From Lachnospiraceae bacterium (GTDB taxonomy: Bacteria; Bacillota; Clostridia; Lachnospirales; Lachnospiraceae): a stretch of DNA of 64,000 nucleotides. A program made the position numbers and the translations under genes. Below, one piece after another: positions 42,646 through 51,023 of the stretch (positions within the stretch are counted from its first letter, which is position 1; each line of letters opens with the position of its first letter). The stretch is taken from positions 43,703-107,702 of the forward strand of contig CAJTEE010000004.1 in assembly GCA_910575275.1 (NCBI GenBank), given 5' to 3'. The notes beneath the pieces are model-generated. The model saw only the letters and a list, made by a program, of their open reading frames with translations. It ran no database searches and was not told the origin of the DNA.

Positions 42646-44238
42646 CTATGCAAGGAATTTTCCTTTGTATGTTCCGGTCAACTTCCCGTTTTCATAGGCC
42701 TTTTCTCCGCCTACCCAGACGGAATGAATCCCCCTTGTCAAACCATCCGGTACTTGATAATCGGCACCCGGGCATAAGCTCTGTTCATCAAACAGAACGA
42801 AGTCTGCGTCCATTCCTGGGGCAATCCTTCCTTTCCCTTTGAGCCCATAAGCCTCTGCCGGCAGCCCCGTCATCTTCCGAATCATTTCTTCCATAGAAAA
42901 AAGCTGTTTGTCCCAGGTAAACCACCGGATCGCCTGCGGGAAGGTCCCAAATGATCTGGGATGCCCTGCCTCCCCTTCCGGAAAGCAGGTTCCGTCAGAG
43001 CCCACCATACAAAACGGATCCTGGATCAGGCGGAAAATATCTTCTCTGCCCAGGCAGAAATAGACGGCAAGCCCTTCCCCCTCGTTTTCGATCAGCAGGT
43101 CAAAATAAGCATCGAACGCATCCTTGTTCGAACGCTTCGCGTATTCTTCCACCGTGAGCCCTTTTGCTTCTTGACAATTCTTACAGGAGACCACCTGAAT
43201 CGCATGAAACCCGCCGCAGTTTACATAGTTATTGTCATACTGCGGAACCGGGTTTTTCATTTCCTCTTTGATCTTCTCGCGGATTTCTTTGTCTCCAAGG
43301 TCCTGAATCAGCTTTTTTATCCCGGAGTTAAAATACCACGGCGGAATGCAGATATTGAGGGAGGTGCAGGTTGCCTCATACGGGTATTGGTCCATCGTGA
43401 TTCGGAGGCCGGATTCTCTCGCCTGCTGTATCCTATGCAGCATTCGTGCGGACAGCCCCCAGTTGTCTTTTCCCATCACTTTAATATGAGAAAGATTCAG
43501 CCTCACACCGGTTTGTTTTGCAATATGAATCGCTTCCTCAAGCGCCTGCAGCACGCGGGCCGATTCGTTGCGCATATGCGTTGTATAAATGCCGTCATAT
43601 TCCGCCACAACCTTACATAACTCCGTCAGCTCCTCACTCTCTGCAAACACGCCGGGGGAATAGATGAGACCGGAGCTTAAGCCCAGTGCCCCGTTCTCCA
43701 TTGCCCCCTTAAGAAGCCGTTTCATCTCGTCTATCTCCGCTTTTTGGGGTCTGCGATTCTCCTCCCCCATCACCGCCATGCGCAGGGAGCCATGTCCCAT
43801 GAAGATTGCCATGTTTAACGCCATGTTCTGTTTTTCGACAAATTTTTTATATGTTACAAAATCTTTCAGCGTACCGAATTCCTCTGGATAGCGCACCGCT
43901 CCCAGTGAAAGCATCTTTTTGCTCTCCTCGACCCGCGAGGGGTTTATCGGAAACATGGACAGGCCGCACTGGCCGGCAATTTCTGTCGTCACACACTGGG
44001 AAAGCTTGGAAACGGCTCCGCGTTCTGTACCCAAAAACAAGTCCCCATGGGAATGTGCATCCACAAATCCCGGGCACATACAGGCTCCGTTTGCATCCAC
44101 CGTTGTTTTTGCATCGCCCTTCTGTGAATGATTTCCTATAAACTGGATTTTGCCTTCTTTGATTCCCACATCCGTCACGAAGGCCGGACGGCCGCTCCCG
44201 TCAAAGAGCTTTACATTTTGTATCAAACAGTCAAACAT
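42646..44238 (-). CDS. N-acyl-D-amino-acid deacylase (amidohydrolase family)
   Basis: About 530 residues. Amidohydrolase features are the beta-sandwich start LIQNVKLFDGSGRPAF, the metal motif GFVDAHSHGD, EIAGQCGLSMFP, THMRNES and the late aspartate region MVGSDGTCFPEGEAGHPRSF. This matches D-aminoacylase/N-acyl-D-amino-acid deacylases, which release free D-amino acids. The start is one base after the stop of the carrier gene. With the downstream racemase this gives a path from N-acyl-D-amino acid to L-amino acid. Confidence 0.88.
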   Translation of the reverse strand: MFDCLIQNVKLFDGSGRPAFVTDVGIKEGKIQFIGNHSQKGDAKTTVDANGACMCPGFVDAHSHGDLFLGTERGAVSKLSQCVTTEIAGQCGLSMFPINPSRVEESKKMLSLGAVRYPEEFGTLKDFVTYKKFVEKQNMALNMAIFMGHGSLRMAVMGEENRRPQKAEIDEMKRLLKGAMENGALGLSSGLIYSPGVFAESEELTELCKVVAEYDGIYTTHMRNESARVLQALEEAIHIAKQTGVRLNLSHIKVMGKDNWGLSARMLHRIQQARESGLRITMDQYPYEATCTSLNICIPPWYFNSGIKKLIQDLGDKEIREKIKEEMKNPVPQYDNNYVNCGGFHAIQVVSCKNCQEAKGLTVEEYAKRSNKDAFDAYFDLLIENEGEGLAVYFCLGREDIFRLIQDPFCMVGSDGTCFPEGEAGHPRSFGTFPQAIRWFTWDKQLFSMEEMIRKMTGLPAEAYGLKGKGRIAPGMDADFVLFDEQSLCPGADYQVPDGLTRGIHSVWVGGEKAYENGKLTGTYKGKFLA

Positions 44239-44239
44239 A

Positions 44240-45436
44240 TTATGCCCCCAACATATTTCCAACCAAAATTCCAAAATAGTTTCCGATGATGTATCCATAG
44301 ATCCCGACCAGCATTCCCGGCACGATCAGTTTTGTCCAACCGTTGCTGATCGCCAGCGCCGCCGCAGTGGGCGGACCGCCGATCGCAGCGATCACGCAGG
44401 CCATGATTTCTTCCATACTGATCTTAAAAATTTTTCCTACTGCAAAGGCAAAAACGCTCATGATCACAAAGGTAATTGCAAAAAAGATCAGTACCAGGCC
44501 TCCATATTTAACGATCTGAAGCAGATTGCAGCTGGAACCGATTGTGACAAACCAGATCAGCATCATGATGTTGCCGATCTCATCCGAACCGCCTATATGA
44601 TTGAAATATTTCGGAAAACAGGTCGCCCCCACAACGGTAATGAGCGTCATGATCAGATAAATACTGCCAAAAAGCTGCTTTGCCAGACCGGGAAGGGAGG
44701 AAGCGTTGACAGCACTGCATATGCTTTGTGATATTCCGACGATCACAAACGTAGTCGCAAGCGCCTTTGCAAGATCCAAAAGGGAAATATCTTTCCTTTT
44801 CCAGAAAAGCGCCGATTGGGATTTCCCGCTCTCCATCCCTTCCTGTGACAGTTGCGCCCGGTACTCGTCCATATGTGGATGTCTGAAATTCTTTTGAAAA
44901 AATTTCATCTGTGACATCTGGCTGAATGCAAAGAGCAATGCCGCCGCTGTGAAATTTCCTACCATCGCCATGCTGCTAAACATGTTCTGGTCCAGATCAA
45001 ACATATCTGTCACCGCGACCAGATTTACGGTACCGCCGACAGCTCCGCCGCAGTAGGTCGCTGCAAAGGCGCCGATCCCTTCCACACGAGAACACAGGAG
45101 GGCACCGATAAACGCCGCCGCCACCGCTGTGATCCCGCATACATGAAACAGCAAAAAGGCCTGTCCGCTTTCACGGTATATTTTTCTCATATCCGATTTA
45201 AACAGCAAAAGAGGAATCGCCAGAATCAAAACATAATTGTTTATCGCGTCGTATGCCGGCGACTGCATCGGGATCAGCTTCAAATTCGCAAACAAAAGCC
45301 CTCCCAAAATACAAAGCGTACAGCTATTGATTTTTGATGCCCACTTCCACTTCTGATCCATGGCAACTGCACAGGCCATAATAAAAATCACGGCGGCCCA
45401 CACCAATAAAACGTTTTCTGATGCGATAAAAGACAT
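44240..45436 (-). CDS. DUF819-family membrane carrier
   Basis: 398 residues with about ten membrane helices (LLVWAAVIFIMACAVAM, NYVLILAIPLLLFKSDM, GAFAATYCGGAVGGTVNLVAV, CVIAAIGGPPTAAALAISNGW). DUF819/YjcL-type proteins are uncharacterised integral membrane proteins with a transporter-like inverted repeat. Gene order suggests that it imports the substrate of the adjacent deacylase/racemase. AGGAGGG precedes the ATG; first gene of the operon. Confidence 0.85.
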   Translation of the reverse strand: MSFIASENVLLVWAAVIFIMACAVAMDQKWKWASKINSCTLCILGGLLFANLKLIPMQSPAYDAINNYVLILAIPLLLFKSDMRKIYRESGQAFLLFHVCGITAVAAAFIGALLCSRVEGIGAFAATYCGGAVGGTVNLVAVTDMFDLDQNMFSSMAMVGNFTAAALLFAFSQMSQMKFFQKNFRHPHMDEYRAQLSQEGMESGKSQSALFWKRKDISLLDLAKALATTFVIVGISQSICSAVNASSLPGLAKQLFGSIYLIMTLITVVGATCFPKYFNHIGGSDEIGNIMMLIWFVTIGSSCNLLQIVKYGGLVLIFFAITFVIMSVFAFAVGKIFKISMEEIMACVIAAIGGPPTAAALAISNGWTKLIVPGMLVGIYGYIIGNYFGILVGNMLGA

Positions 45437-45499
45437 AGTTCCCTCCTACAAACAATGACATTTGGCTCATCCGACAGTTTCTCCCTATAGGTTGTATTC

Positions 45500-45529
45500 A
45501 GTATAGCAATCGCAGAGTAACTATGCTAA
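45500..45529 (-). promoter_or_regulatory. Promoter of the D-amino-acid operon
   Basis: Minus strand: TTAGCA, 18 bases, TATACT, in the divergent region shared with the LysR gene. GAATT/AATTC repeats nearby could hold the LysR site. Confidence 0.45.
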
Positions 45530-45602
45530 TATATAATTCAATGCAGAATTCATCAAAAATTTATATAACATGGAGAGATTTCTTAAGAGGAGTGACAGAC
45601 GC

Positions 45603-46580
45603 ATGGATATGAAGCAGATTGAACAGGTAATCGCCATCCTGCAGGCAGGTTCTTTTAACCGGGCGGCTCAGGCCCTATATATTTCCCAGCCCAATTTAAG
45701 CTACTCCATCAAATCTCTCGAATCGGAGCTTGGCTATCCCATTTTTGAGCGTATCAGTACAGGAGTCCGGCTTACGGATCCCGGTCGGCGCTTTCTTGAC
45801 TATGCACAGCCCGTTTATCAGCAGTTTCAGCTTCTTCAGACCATCTGTTCAAAAGCCGGGCAGAGCGGGCAGCCGACGCTTTCCGTCTCCACCTCGCCCC
45901 TTAAATTTGTGAGCAATGTTTTTATTGCTTTGTATCAGGAATATGCAGAAACAGGAGCCGTCCTTACTTATCGCGAGGACACGCTCCTGCATATCTTTGA
46001 AAACGTGGAAAGCTCTATGGCTGACCTTGGAATTATTCTTTTTCCGTCTTTTCAGCGTAAAACCTGGATGAAGTTAGCCAGATTAAAACGTCTGGAGTAC
46101 CATAAACTCAGCGCAGAAAAGCCCCATGTCATTCTCGGCTGCCATAATCCGCTTTATGTGCGAAAGCCGCTCTTTGTCTCCTTAGAGGAGATGCTTCCAT
46201 TCCCCTATATCGGCTGTTATCCCGGTCTCCTTGACGGATGCGACGAGCATTCCGCCCTGGCGCAGCATCTCTACACACAAAAACGCCGCGGGGAGCTCAC
46301 GGTCTCCAACCGGGCCATGCTCTACAGCCTCCTCGAGAAAACTCCGGCCTACAGCATTACCAGCAACAACCAGAACGCCTATGGAAAACAGCCTGCCTAT
46401 GAAAACATTCTGGCAATCCCGATCAGGGACCCCGGCTTCTCCTTCGAAATCGGCTGGATCATCCGCACGGATGCCGAATTTTCCTCTCTGGACTCTGCGT
46501 TTATCTCCGCCCTCTGCGCTACCATAACTCCGGACGGGCCGGAAGGAAAATCATGCAGCGGGAAATCAGACGTTACATGA
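45603..46580 (+). CDS. LysR-family regulator of the D-amino-acid operon
   Basis: About 325 residues. N-terminal HTH (FNRAAQALYISQPNLSYSIKSLESELG, FERISTGVRLTDPG) and a C-terminal effector domain. Transcribed divergently from the DUF819-deacylase-racemase operon, the usual position for a LysR activator that senses a pathway compound. ATG 45603 has AGGAG about 11 bases upstream; an ATG at 45570 lacks one. It ends five bases before the convergent ogg stop. Confidence 0.88.
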   Translation: MDMKQIEQVIAILQAGSFNRAAQALYISQPNLSYSIKSLESELGYPIFERISTGVRLTDPGRRFLDYAQPVYQQFQLLQTICSKAGQSGQPTLSVSTSPLKFVSNVFIALYQEYAETGAVLTYREDTLLHIFENVESSMADLGIILFPSFQRKTWMKLARLKRLEYHKLSAEKPHVILGCHNPLYVRKPLFVSLEEMLPFPYIGCYPGLLDGCDEHSALAQHLYTQKRRGELTVSNRAMLYSLLEKTPAYSITSNNQNAYGKQPAYENILAIPIRDPGFSFEIGWIIRTDAEFSSLDSAFISALCATITPDGPEGKSCSGKSDVT

Positions 46581-46585
46581 ACCAC

Positions 46586-47485
46586 CTAATCCGATGTCTT
46601 GGAATAACGGCCGGCAAGCTGCCTCTCATAGTAAAAGATATACTGCTGTATGACGCCTGCAAAGCCGACATAACGTGAAAAGTTTTCCTCGACCAGCGCA
46701 TCGCAGAGGCGTGTCTTGGGGACGGAAGCGGTAAGACGGCTTTTGGGCGCATATTCACGGAGAAGAATTTTCCGGATCCAGGTATCGACCGGAAAGGCGT
46801 CGATCTGATGAAGACCAAACAGGCAGACACAGTTTGCGACCTTCCTGCCGATGCCGTAAAAACGCATCAGGTACTCCATCGCTTCTTCGTATCCCATGGA
46901 GGGAAGGCGATTCAAATCAAGGAGACCCTCGCAGGCATCCTCGCAGATTTTCTTGATATATTTAGCTCTGTAGCCGAGCTTTAATGCCTGCAGTTCTTCC
47001 AAGGAAGCCCGGTTTAGCTGTTCAGGAGACGGAAACGCATAAAAGCGGTAGACAAAGCTTTCGATCTGCGTGCCATACCGCGTGCACAGGGCCTCTACCA
47101 GGGCTTTAATTGCGGGAATTGATTTTTGCTGAGAAATCACAAAGGTAATGATCATTTCCCAAAGATCCTGACGCAGAATGCGAATCCCGCTTCCGAACGC
47201 AGCAGCCGCCTGCAGGTATGCATCCTCGCCCGGAATTGCCGCAAGAAACCGTCCGTAATCCGTTTCCAGGTCAAAATAGCGCTCCCAAAACGGAAGCTCC
47301 TTCTCCTCGCAAAAAAAAGAAACGGCGCTCCCCTCCTGCGAGACAATCGCATGGTGGCTGCCGCTTATCACCGAACAGGCCGGATTCTCCGAGCCCGGCA
47401 CAGGACTCATCCGGAAGCACTGGCCGGATTTTGCAATCTGGTAAAGATTGAAGTTCTGTATCTGTTTCGTGATCCTTGTATCCAT
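46586..47485 (-). CDS. ogg: 8-oxoguanine DNA glycosylase (OGG1-type)
   Basis: 299 residues with an N-terminal OGG domain and the HhH-GPD core: ITFVISQQKSIPAIKALVEALC, LGYRAKYI, then the hairpin GIGRKVANCVCLFGL with the catalytic lysine and the aspartate in AFPVDTWIRK. It removes 8-oxoguanine from DNA and nicks the strand by beta-elimination. The gene stands alone on its strand between repeat D and the LysR gene. ATG 47485 is clear. Confidence 0.92.
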   Translation of the reverse strand: MDTRITKQIQNFNLYQIAKSGQCFRMSPVPGSENPACSVISGSHHAIVSQEGSAVSFFCEEKELPFWERYFDLETDYGRFLAAIPGEDAYLQAAAAFGSGIRILRQDLWEMIITFVISQQKSIPAIKALVEALCTRYGTQIESFVYRFYAFPSPEQLNRASLEELQALKLGYRAKYIKKICEDACEGLLDLNRLPSMGYEEAMEYLMRFYGIGRKVANCVCLFGLHQIDAFPVDTWIRKILLREYAPKSRLTASVPKTRLCDALVEENFSRYVGFAGVIQQYIFYYERQLAGRYSKTSD

Positions 47486-47504
47486 TGCTCGTCTCCGTTT
47501 GATA

Positions 47505-47591
47505 AAAATTTCCTGTAAGATAAAAAAGTGTGCGCATCCTCATGGAGCGTTTTTTGTATCATAGGACGCACTTTCCTATGATATCAAAAAA
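47505..47591. repeat. Dispersed intergenic repeat family, copy D (rearranged)
   Basis: It contains AATTTCCTGTAAGAT followed at once by AAAAAAGTGTGCGCATCCT, that is, the end of the copy A/B hairpin joined to the element start. A large inverted repeat follows (GCGTTTTTTG / CAAAAAACGC type with TATCATAGG / CCTATGATA). It lacks the middle section and looks internally deleted or joined head-to-tail. Confidence 0.6.
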
Positions 47592-47620
47592 CGCCGACCC
47601 TCCCTGACAGAAGGCCGGCG
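47586..47620 (-). terminator. Terminator of the rpsF-ssb-rpsR operon
   Basis: Minus strand stem CGCCGGCC / GGTCGGCG followed by TTTTTT, 12 bases past the rpsR stop. It abuts repeat copy D. Confidence 0.75.
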
Positions 47621-47631
47621 CTCTTTCTTTA

Positions 47632-47898
47632 TTAATCGCATGTATACGGCATCAGAGCGATGTGTCTTGCTCTCTTGATCGCCACGGTCAGCGCTCTCTG
47701 GTGCTTCGCGCAGTTGCCGGTGATTCTTCTCGGAAGGATTTTTCCGCGCTCGGATACATAGCGTTTCAGCTTGTTTACATCCTTATAATCAATTTCACCG
47801 TTCTTGTCCCCGCAGAAAACGCAGACTTTTTTTCTTCTATGCATGCCGCCTCTCCTGACTCTGGTGGAGTCGGCTTTGTCACCTTTATTAAATGCCAT
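47632..47898 (-). CDS. rpsR: Ribosomal protein S18
   Basis: 88 residues with the conserved core [23 protein letters not shown] and [23 protein letters not shown]. The CVFCGDK motif near the N-terminus is the zinc-type (cysteine) form of S18. It binds S6 on the 30S platform. Last gene of the rpsF-ssb-rpsR operon; GGAGGG ribosome site. Confidence 0.98.
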   Translation of the reverse strand: MAFNKGDKADSTRVRRGGMHRRKKVCVFCGDKNGEIDYKDVNKLKRYVSERGKILPRRITGNCAKHQRALTVAIKRARHIALMPYTCD

Positions 47899-47920
47899 TT
47901 TAACATTCCCTCCTGTCTGT

Positions 47921-48397
47921 TTAGTTGAACGGAAGTCCCTCGTCTTCGACTCCGTCCGGAATATTCATAAAACCGTCACCGATGGCTGCGGATGGGGTCG
48001 GCCTGGTCGCCTGCTGGTAGCTTCCCCGGCTAGGGGCACTGCCATAGGAATCCGATCCGCCCTGATTCTTGCTGTCGGCGAACTCCTGGTCGTCTACGAT
48101 CACGTCCGTTGTGTAGACCTTCTGGCCATCCTTATTGACATAGCTCCCTGTCTGGATTCTTCCAGAGACCAGCACACGCATCCCCTGGCGGAAATACTTC
48201 TCCGCAAACTCTCCGGCGCGGTCAAAGGCTACGATATTGATAAAATCAGCGGTCTGCCCCTGGTCGCCGTCCTGGCTTCTTCTGCCGCGGCGGTCAACGG
48301 CAAGCGTGTATCTTGCAATCGCCATCTGGCGCTCCCCCTGGGAGTAGCGTACTTCCGGATCTCTGGTTAATCTACCCATAAGGATAACTCTATTCAT
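47921..48397 (-). CDS. ssb: Single-stranded DNA-binding protein
   Basis: 158 residues. OB-fold ([56 protein letters not shown]) and a Gly/Ser/Gln-rich linker. The acidic tail EDEGLPFN is a variant of the usual DDDIPF-type contact peptide. Located between rpsF and rpsR as in most Firmicutes; starts 4 bases after the rpsF stop. Confidence 0.97.
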   Translation of the reverse strand: MNRVILMGRLTRDPEVRYSQGERQMAIARYTLAVDRRGRRSQDGDQGQTADFINIVAFDRAGEFAEKYFRQGMRVLVSGRIQTGSYVNKDGQKVYTTDVIVDDQEFADSKNQGGSDSYGSAPSRGSYQQATRPTPSAAIGDGFMNIPDGVEDEGLPFN

Positions 48398-48401
48398 ATT
48401 C

Positions 48402-48716
48402 TCACTCTTTCTTTTCCGGAGCTGCTTCTGTAGCGTCCTGCTTGACGCAGAGATAACGAATCACCGGCTCCATGATGCGGACATGCGCCTCCACCTCATT
48501 CGGGCACTCGGAATCACCTTCAAAACGGATAAAGTAATAAAAGCCTTCTTTCATCTTCTGAATCTCATAGGCAAGACGTTTTTTGCCCCACTCGTCCACT
48601 TCCGAGATTGTCCCGCCGAACCGGGTGATGTAGCCCTTCACCTTCTCCAGAGCGGCTGTCCTGTCGTCATCCTCAAGCTTCGCGCTAAGAACAACTGCCA
48701 ATTCGTATTTGTTCAT
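48402..48716 (-). CDS. rpsF: Ribosomal protein S6
   Basis: 104 residues (NKYELAVVLSAKLEDDDRTAALEKV, VDEWGKKRLAYEIQKMKEGFYYFIRFE). ATG 48716 has AAGGAGG upstream and gives the usual S6 length; the longer in-frame start at 48824 lies at the promoter and is not used. First gene of the operon. Confidence 0.97.
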   Translation of the reverse strand: MNKYELAVVLSAKLEDDDRTAALEKVKGYITRFGGTISEVDEWGKKRLAYEIQKMKEGFYYFIRFEGDSECPNEVEAHVRIMEPVIRYLCVKQDATEAAPEKKE

Positions 48717-48743
48717 AGTTTCTTTCCCTCCTTGTGGTCTCTG

Positions 48744-48768
48744 GCCCCTGTTTTTCAGTAACAGGAGC
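48744..48768 (-). promoter_or_regulatory. Hairpin in the rpsF leader, possible S6:S18 autoregulatory site
   Basis: GCTCCTGTT / AACAGGGGC with a seven-base loop lies in the 70-base leader between promoter and rpsF ribosome site. S6:S18 complexes repress this operon through leader RNA in many bacteria. The exact consensus of that RNA was not recognised, so the assignment is weak. Confidence 0.3.
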
Positions 48769-48795
48769 AAGGATTTTGATATGTCACAGGGATGT

Positions 48796-48824
48796 ATCAT
48801 ACCAAAAAAGTACAGGAATTGCAA
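48796..48824 (-). promoter_or_regulatory. Promoter of rpsF-ssb-rpsR
   Basis: Minus strand: TTGCAA, 17 bases, TATGAT, about 80 bases upstream of the rpsF start. Confidence 0.6.
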
Positions 48825-48984
48825 GCGTTTTCACGCATTATTCCTGTGTTTTTTGCATGGCCGCGGGATTCGCACGGGTCCGCAGAGTGTGGGGGAGTGA
48901 GAAAAAAATACTTTTAATAGCTATCGTGATATTCCAAATAAAGTAATCTACTTTCCTTTTTCCTTCCCTAGCCCCCTCTCCCGC

Positions 48985-50487
48985 TCACCTTCTCCTGAAA
49001 ATCCCTCTAATCTTCTCCACATACGGCCTGGTCCACGGAATATTCCCCAGAATCACCGCCAACGTACACAACAAAAGCAGCGCCGTCGTCCAGTGCCCAA
49101 AGGTAAACAAAAACGGGTGATCCGCCGACGAGGCCAGAGAAACGGCCTGGCGGAAGTTCGAATCCATCATCTTTCCCAGCACCATCGCAAGAATCAGCGG
49201 CGCAACCGGATAATCAAACCGGCGCATCAAAAAGCCTATCAGACCGAACGCAAACATAAGCCCCACATCAAAAAGCCGGTTGTTGCATGCAAAGGCCCCG
49301 ATCACACACAGGCAGGTCACCACCGGGATCATGATATTTTTGGGGATCGTGATGACCCGGCAGATCCGTGGCGCCACCAAAAGCCCCAGGGCCAAAAGCG
49401 CAAAGCAGGCAATGAAGCCGGCTGCCAGGATCGCATAAAATGCGTCCGGTGATTTTGTGAGAAACATCGGCCCCGGCTGGAGGCCGTGTACATAAAAAAC
49501 CGACAGGATAATCGCCGTCACCGCGTCTCCCGGTACCGCTAACGTTAGCATCGGGATCAGCGCGCCGCCGATGCAGGCATTGTTGGATGACTCACTGGCC
49601 ATGATCCCCTCCACGGCCCCCTCCCCGAAGGGGACCTGCGGCTGTTTCACAAGACGTTTCGCCTCATTGTACGCGATAAACGAGGCCACGGGGCCCCCGG
49701 CTCCCGGCAGTGCACCCACCAGCATGCCGATCGTTGACATGTAAAGCGAAAGCTTCCAGTGCTTTAGCACCTCGCGCAGGCTGATGTTCGACTTTTCCAT
49801 GGTCAAGACATTCTGCTCCTGCTTCCTGTTATAAATGACGGTCAGGACCTCGGCAAAGCCGAAAAATCCGACCAGCGCCGGAACCGTGTTGATTCCGCCC
49901 GTCAGATTCTGAATTCCAAAAGTAAGCCGCTTTGTGCCCATTAAAGGGTCCAGACCGATCATGCTGATCACAAGGCCAAGCATGACACTTATAAGGCCCT
50001 TGGCATAATTTTTCGTACTGACGGAGCCGACCGTCGCGAGTCCGAACAGCGCCAGCAGGAAATAATCCATCTTCGTAAATTTGAGGGCGACCCTGGACAC
50101 CGGCGTCGCCAAAAGGCCCAGTGCAACGAGGCCAAACAGGCTGCCCATAAAGGAATAGATGGTTGCCGTGTAAAGCGCCTTATAGGCCTGTCCCTTTTTC
50201 GCCATCGGATACCCGTCCAAGGTCGTCACAACCGAGGATGGCGCACCGGGGATATTGATTAAAATCGCAGAGACCGCGCCCGAAAATACACCGACCACAT
50301 AGACACCCATAATCATGGCAAGGGCATCGGAGTGTTCCCAGGTATAGGTAATGGATATCAGAAGTGCCGTGGCCATGGAGACGGAAAGTCCCGGAATCGC
50401 ACCCACAAACAAGCCTGCCACAGAGCCGAGGAGCACCATCAGCACGAACCGCCCATCGAGCACGGACAGCATTCCCATTTCACTCAT
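48985..50487 (-). CDS. tctA: Tripartite tricarboxylate transporter large permease TctA
   Basis: 500 residues, about twelve helices. TctA-family hallmarks are VGAIPGLSVSMATALLISIT, GVFSGAVSAILINIPGAPSSV, GMLVGALPGAGGPVASFIAYNEAKR and IPMLTLAVPGD. It forms the channel of a binding-protein-dependent secondary carrier for citrate or other carboxylates. Last gene of tctC-tctB-tctA. No terminator was recognised between its stop and rpsF, 160 bases of which hold no gene. Confidence 0.93.
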   Translation of the reverse strand: MSEMGMLSVLDGRFVLMVLLGSVAGLFVGAIPGLSVSMATALLISITYTWEHSDALAMIMGVYVVGVFSGAVSAILINIPGAPSSVVTTLDGYPMAKKGQAYKALYTATIYSFMGSLFGLVALGLLATPVSRVALKFTKMDYFLLALFGLATVGSVSTKNYAKGLISVMLGLVISMIGLDPLMGTKRLTFGIQNLTGGINTVPALVGFFGFAEVLTVIYNRKQEQNVLTMEKSNISLREVLKHWKLSLYMSTIGMLVGALPGAGGPVASFIAYNEAKRLVKQPQVPFGEGAVEGIMASESSNNACIGGALIPMLTLAVPGDAVTAIILSVFYVHGLQPGPMFLTKSPDAFYAILAAGFIACFALLALGLLVAPRICRVITIPKNIMIPVVTCLCVIGAFACNNRLFDVGLMFAFGLIGFLMRRFDYPVAPLILAMVLGKMMDSNFRQAVSLASSADHPFLFTFGHWTTALLLLCTLAVILGNIPWTRPYVEKIRGIFRRR

Positions 50488-50502
50488 CCTTCCTCCCCCT
50501 TC

Positions 50503-51021
50503 CTATGGCAAAAGCACGTGGAGCAGCGTGCGGAATGCGATGCTTAAAAACAACGTAGTCCCCAGCGGCACGAAGACCAGGACTGTCCATTTCCTGACCC
50601 CCAAAAACGCCATCATCGCGACCAGGAACAAGACGGTGACGATCTCAAACGTCGAAAACAGGAAACTGAACCCCAGGATCCCTACCGTAATCCGCGGCAG
50701 CTTAAGAACGGCCAGCGCCCCATAATAGACCAAGCACAGAACAAGCGCCGTCACGACCCAGAGCGTCTGTTTGGAGCTTCCTTTTTGGGGCGCCACGGCC
50801 TCCCCGCTCTCCTTTTTCATTGCCAAAATCCCCTCGCCGATGATCCAGACCGACAGTCCCAGCATCGCAAGCGAGACGATCAGAGGAAACAGGTACGGGG
50901 ATTGCCCCCAGTTTTTGTTAAATGCATTTGCATAGGAGGTAAGAGAATACGAGAGCAGCGCAAGGCCGCTCCCGCAAAATAGAATCCCCTCCACAATCAG
51001 CGAATGGATCTTCCGTTTCAT
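50503..51021 (-). CDS. tctB: Tripartite tricarboxylate transporter small subunit TctB
   Basis: 172 residues with four predicted helices (EGILFCGSGLALLSYSLTSYA, YLFPLIVSLAMLGLSVWI, LWVVTALVLCLVYYGALA, TVLFLVAMMAFLGVR). Small membrane partner of TctA. It lies two bases after tctC and 15 before tctA, with GGAGAAT as ribosome site. Confidence 0.85.
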   Translation of the reverse strand: MKRKIHSLIVEGILFCGSGLALLSYSLTSYANAFNKNWGQSPYLFPLIVSLAMLGLSVWIIGEGILAMKKESGEAVAPQKGSSKQTLWVVTALVLCLVYYGALAVLKLPRITVGILGFSFLFSTFEIVTVLFLVAMMAFLGVRKWTVLVFVPLGTTLFLSIAFRTLLHVLLP

Positions 51022-51023
51022 TG

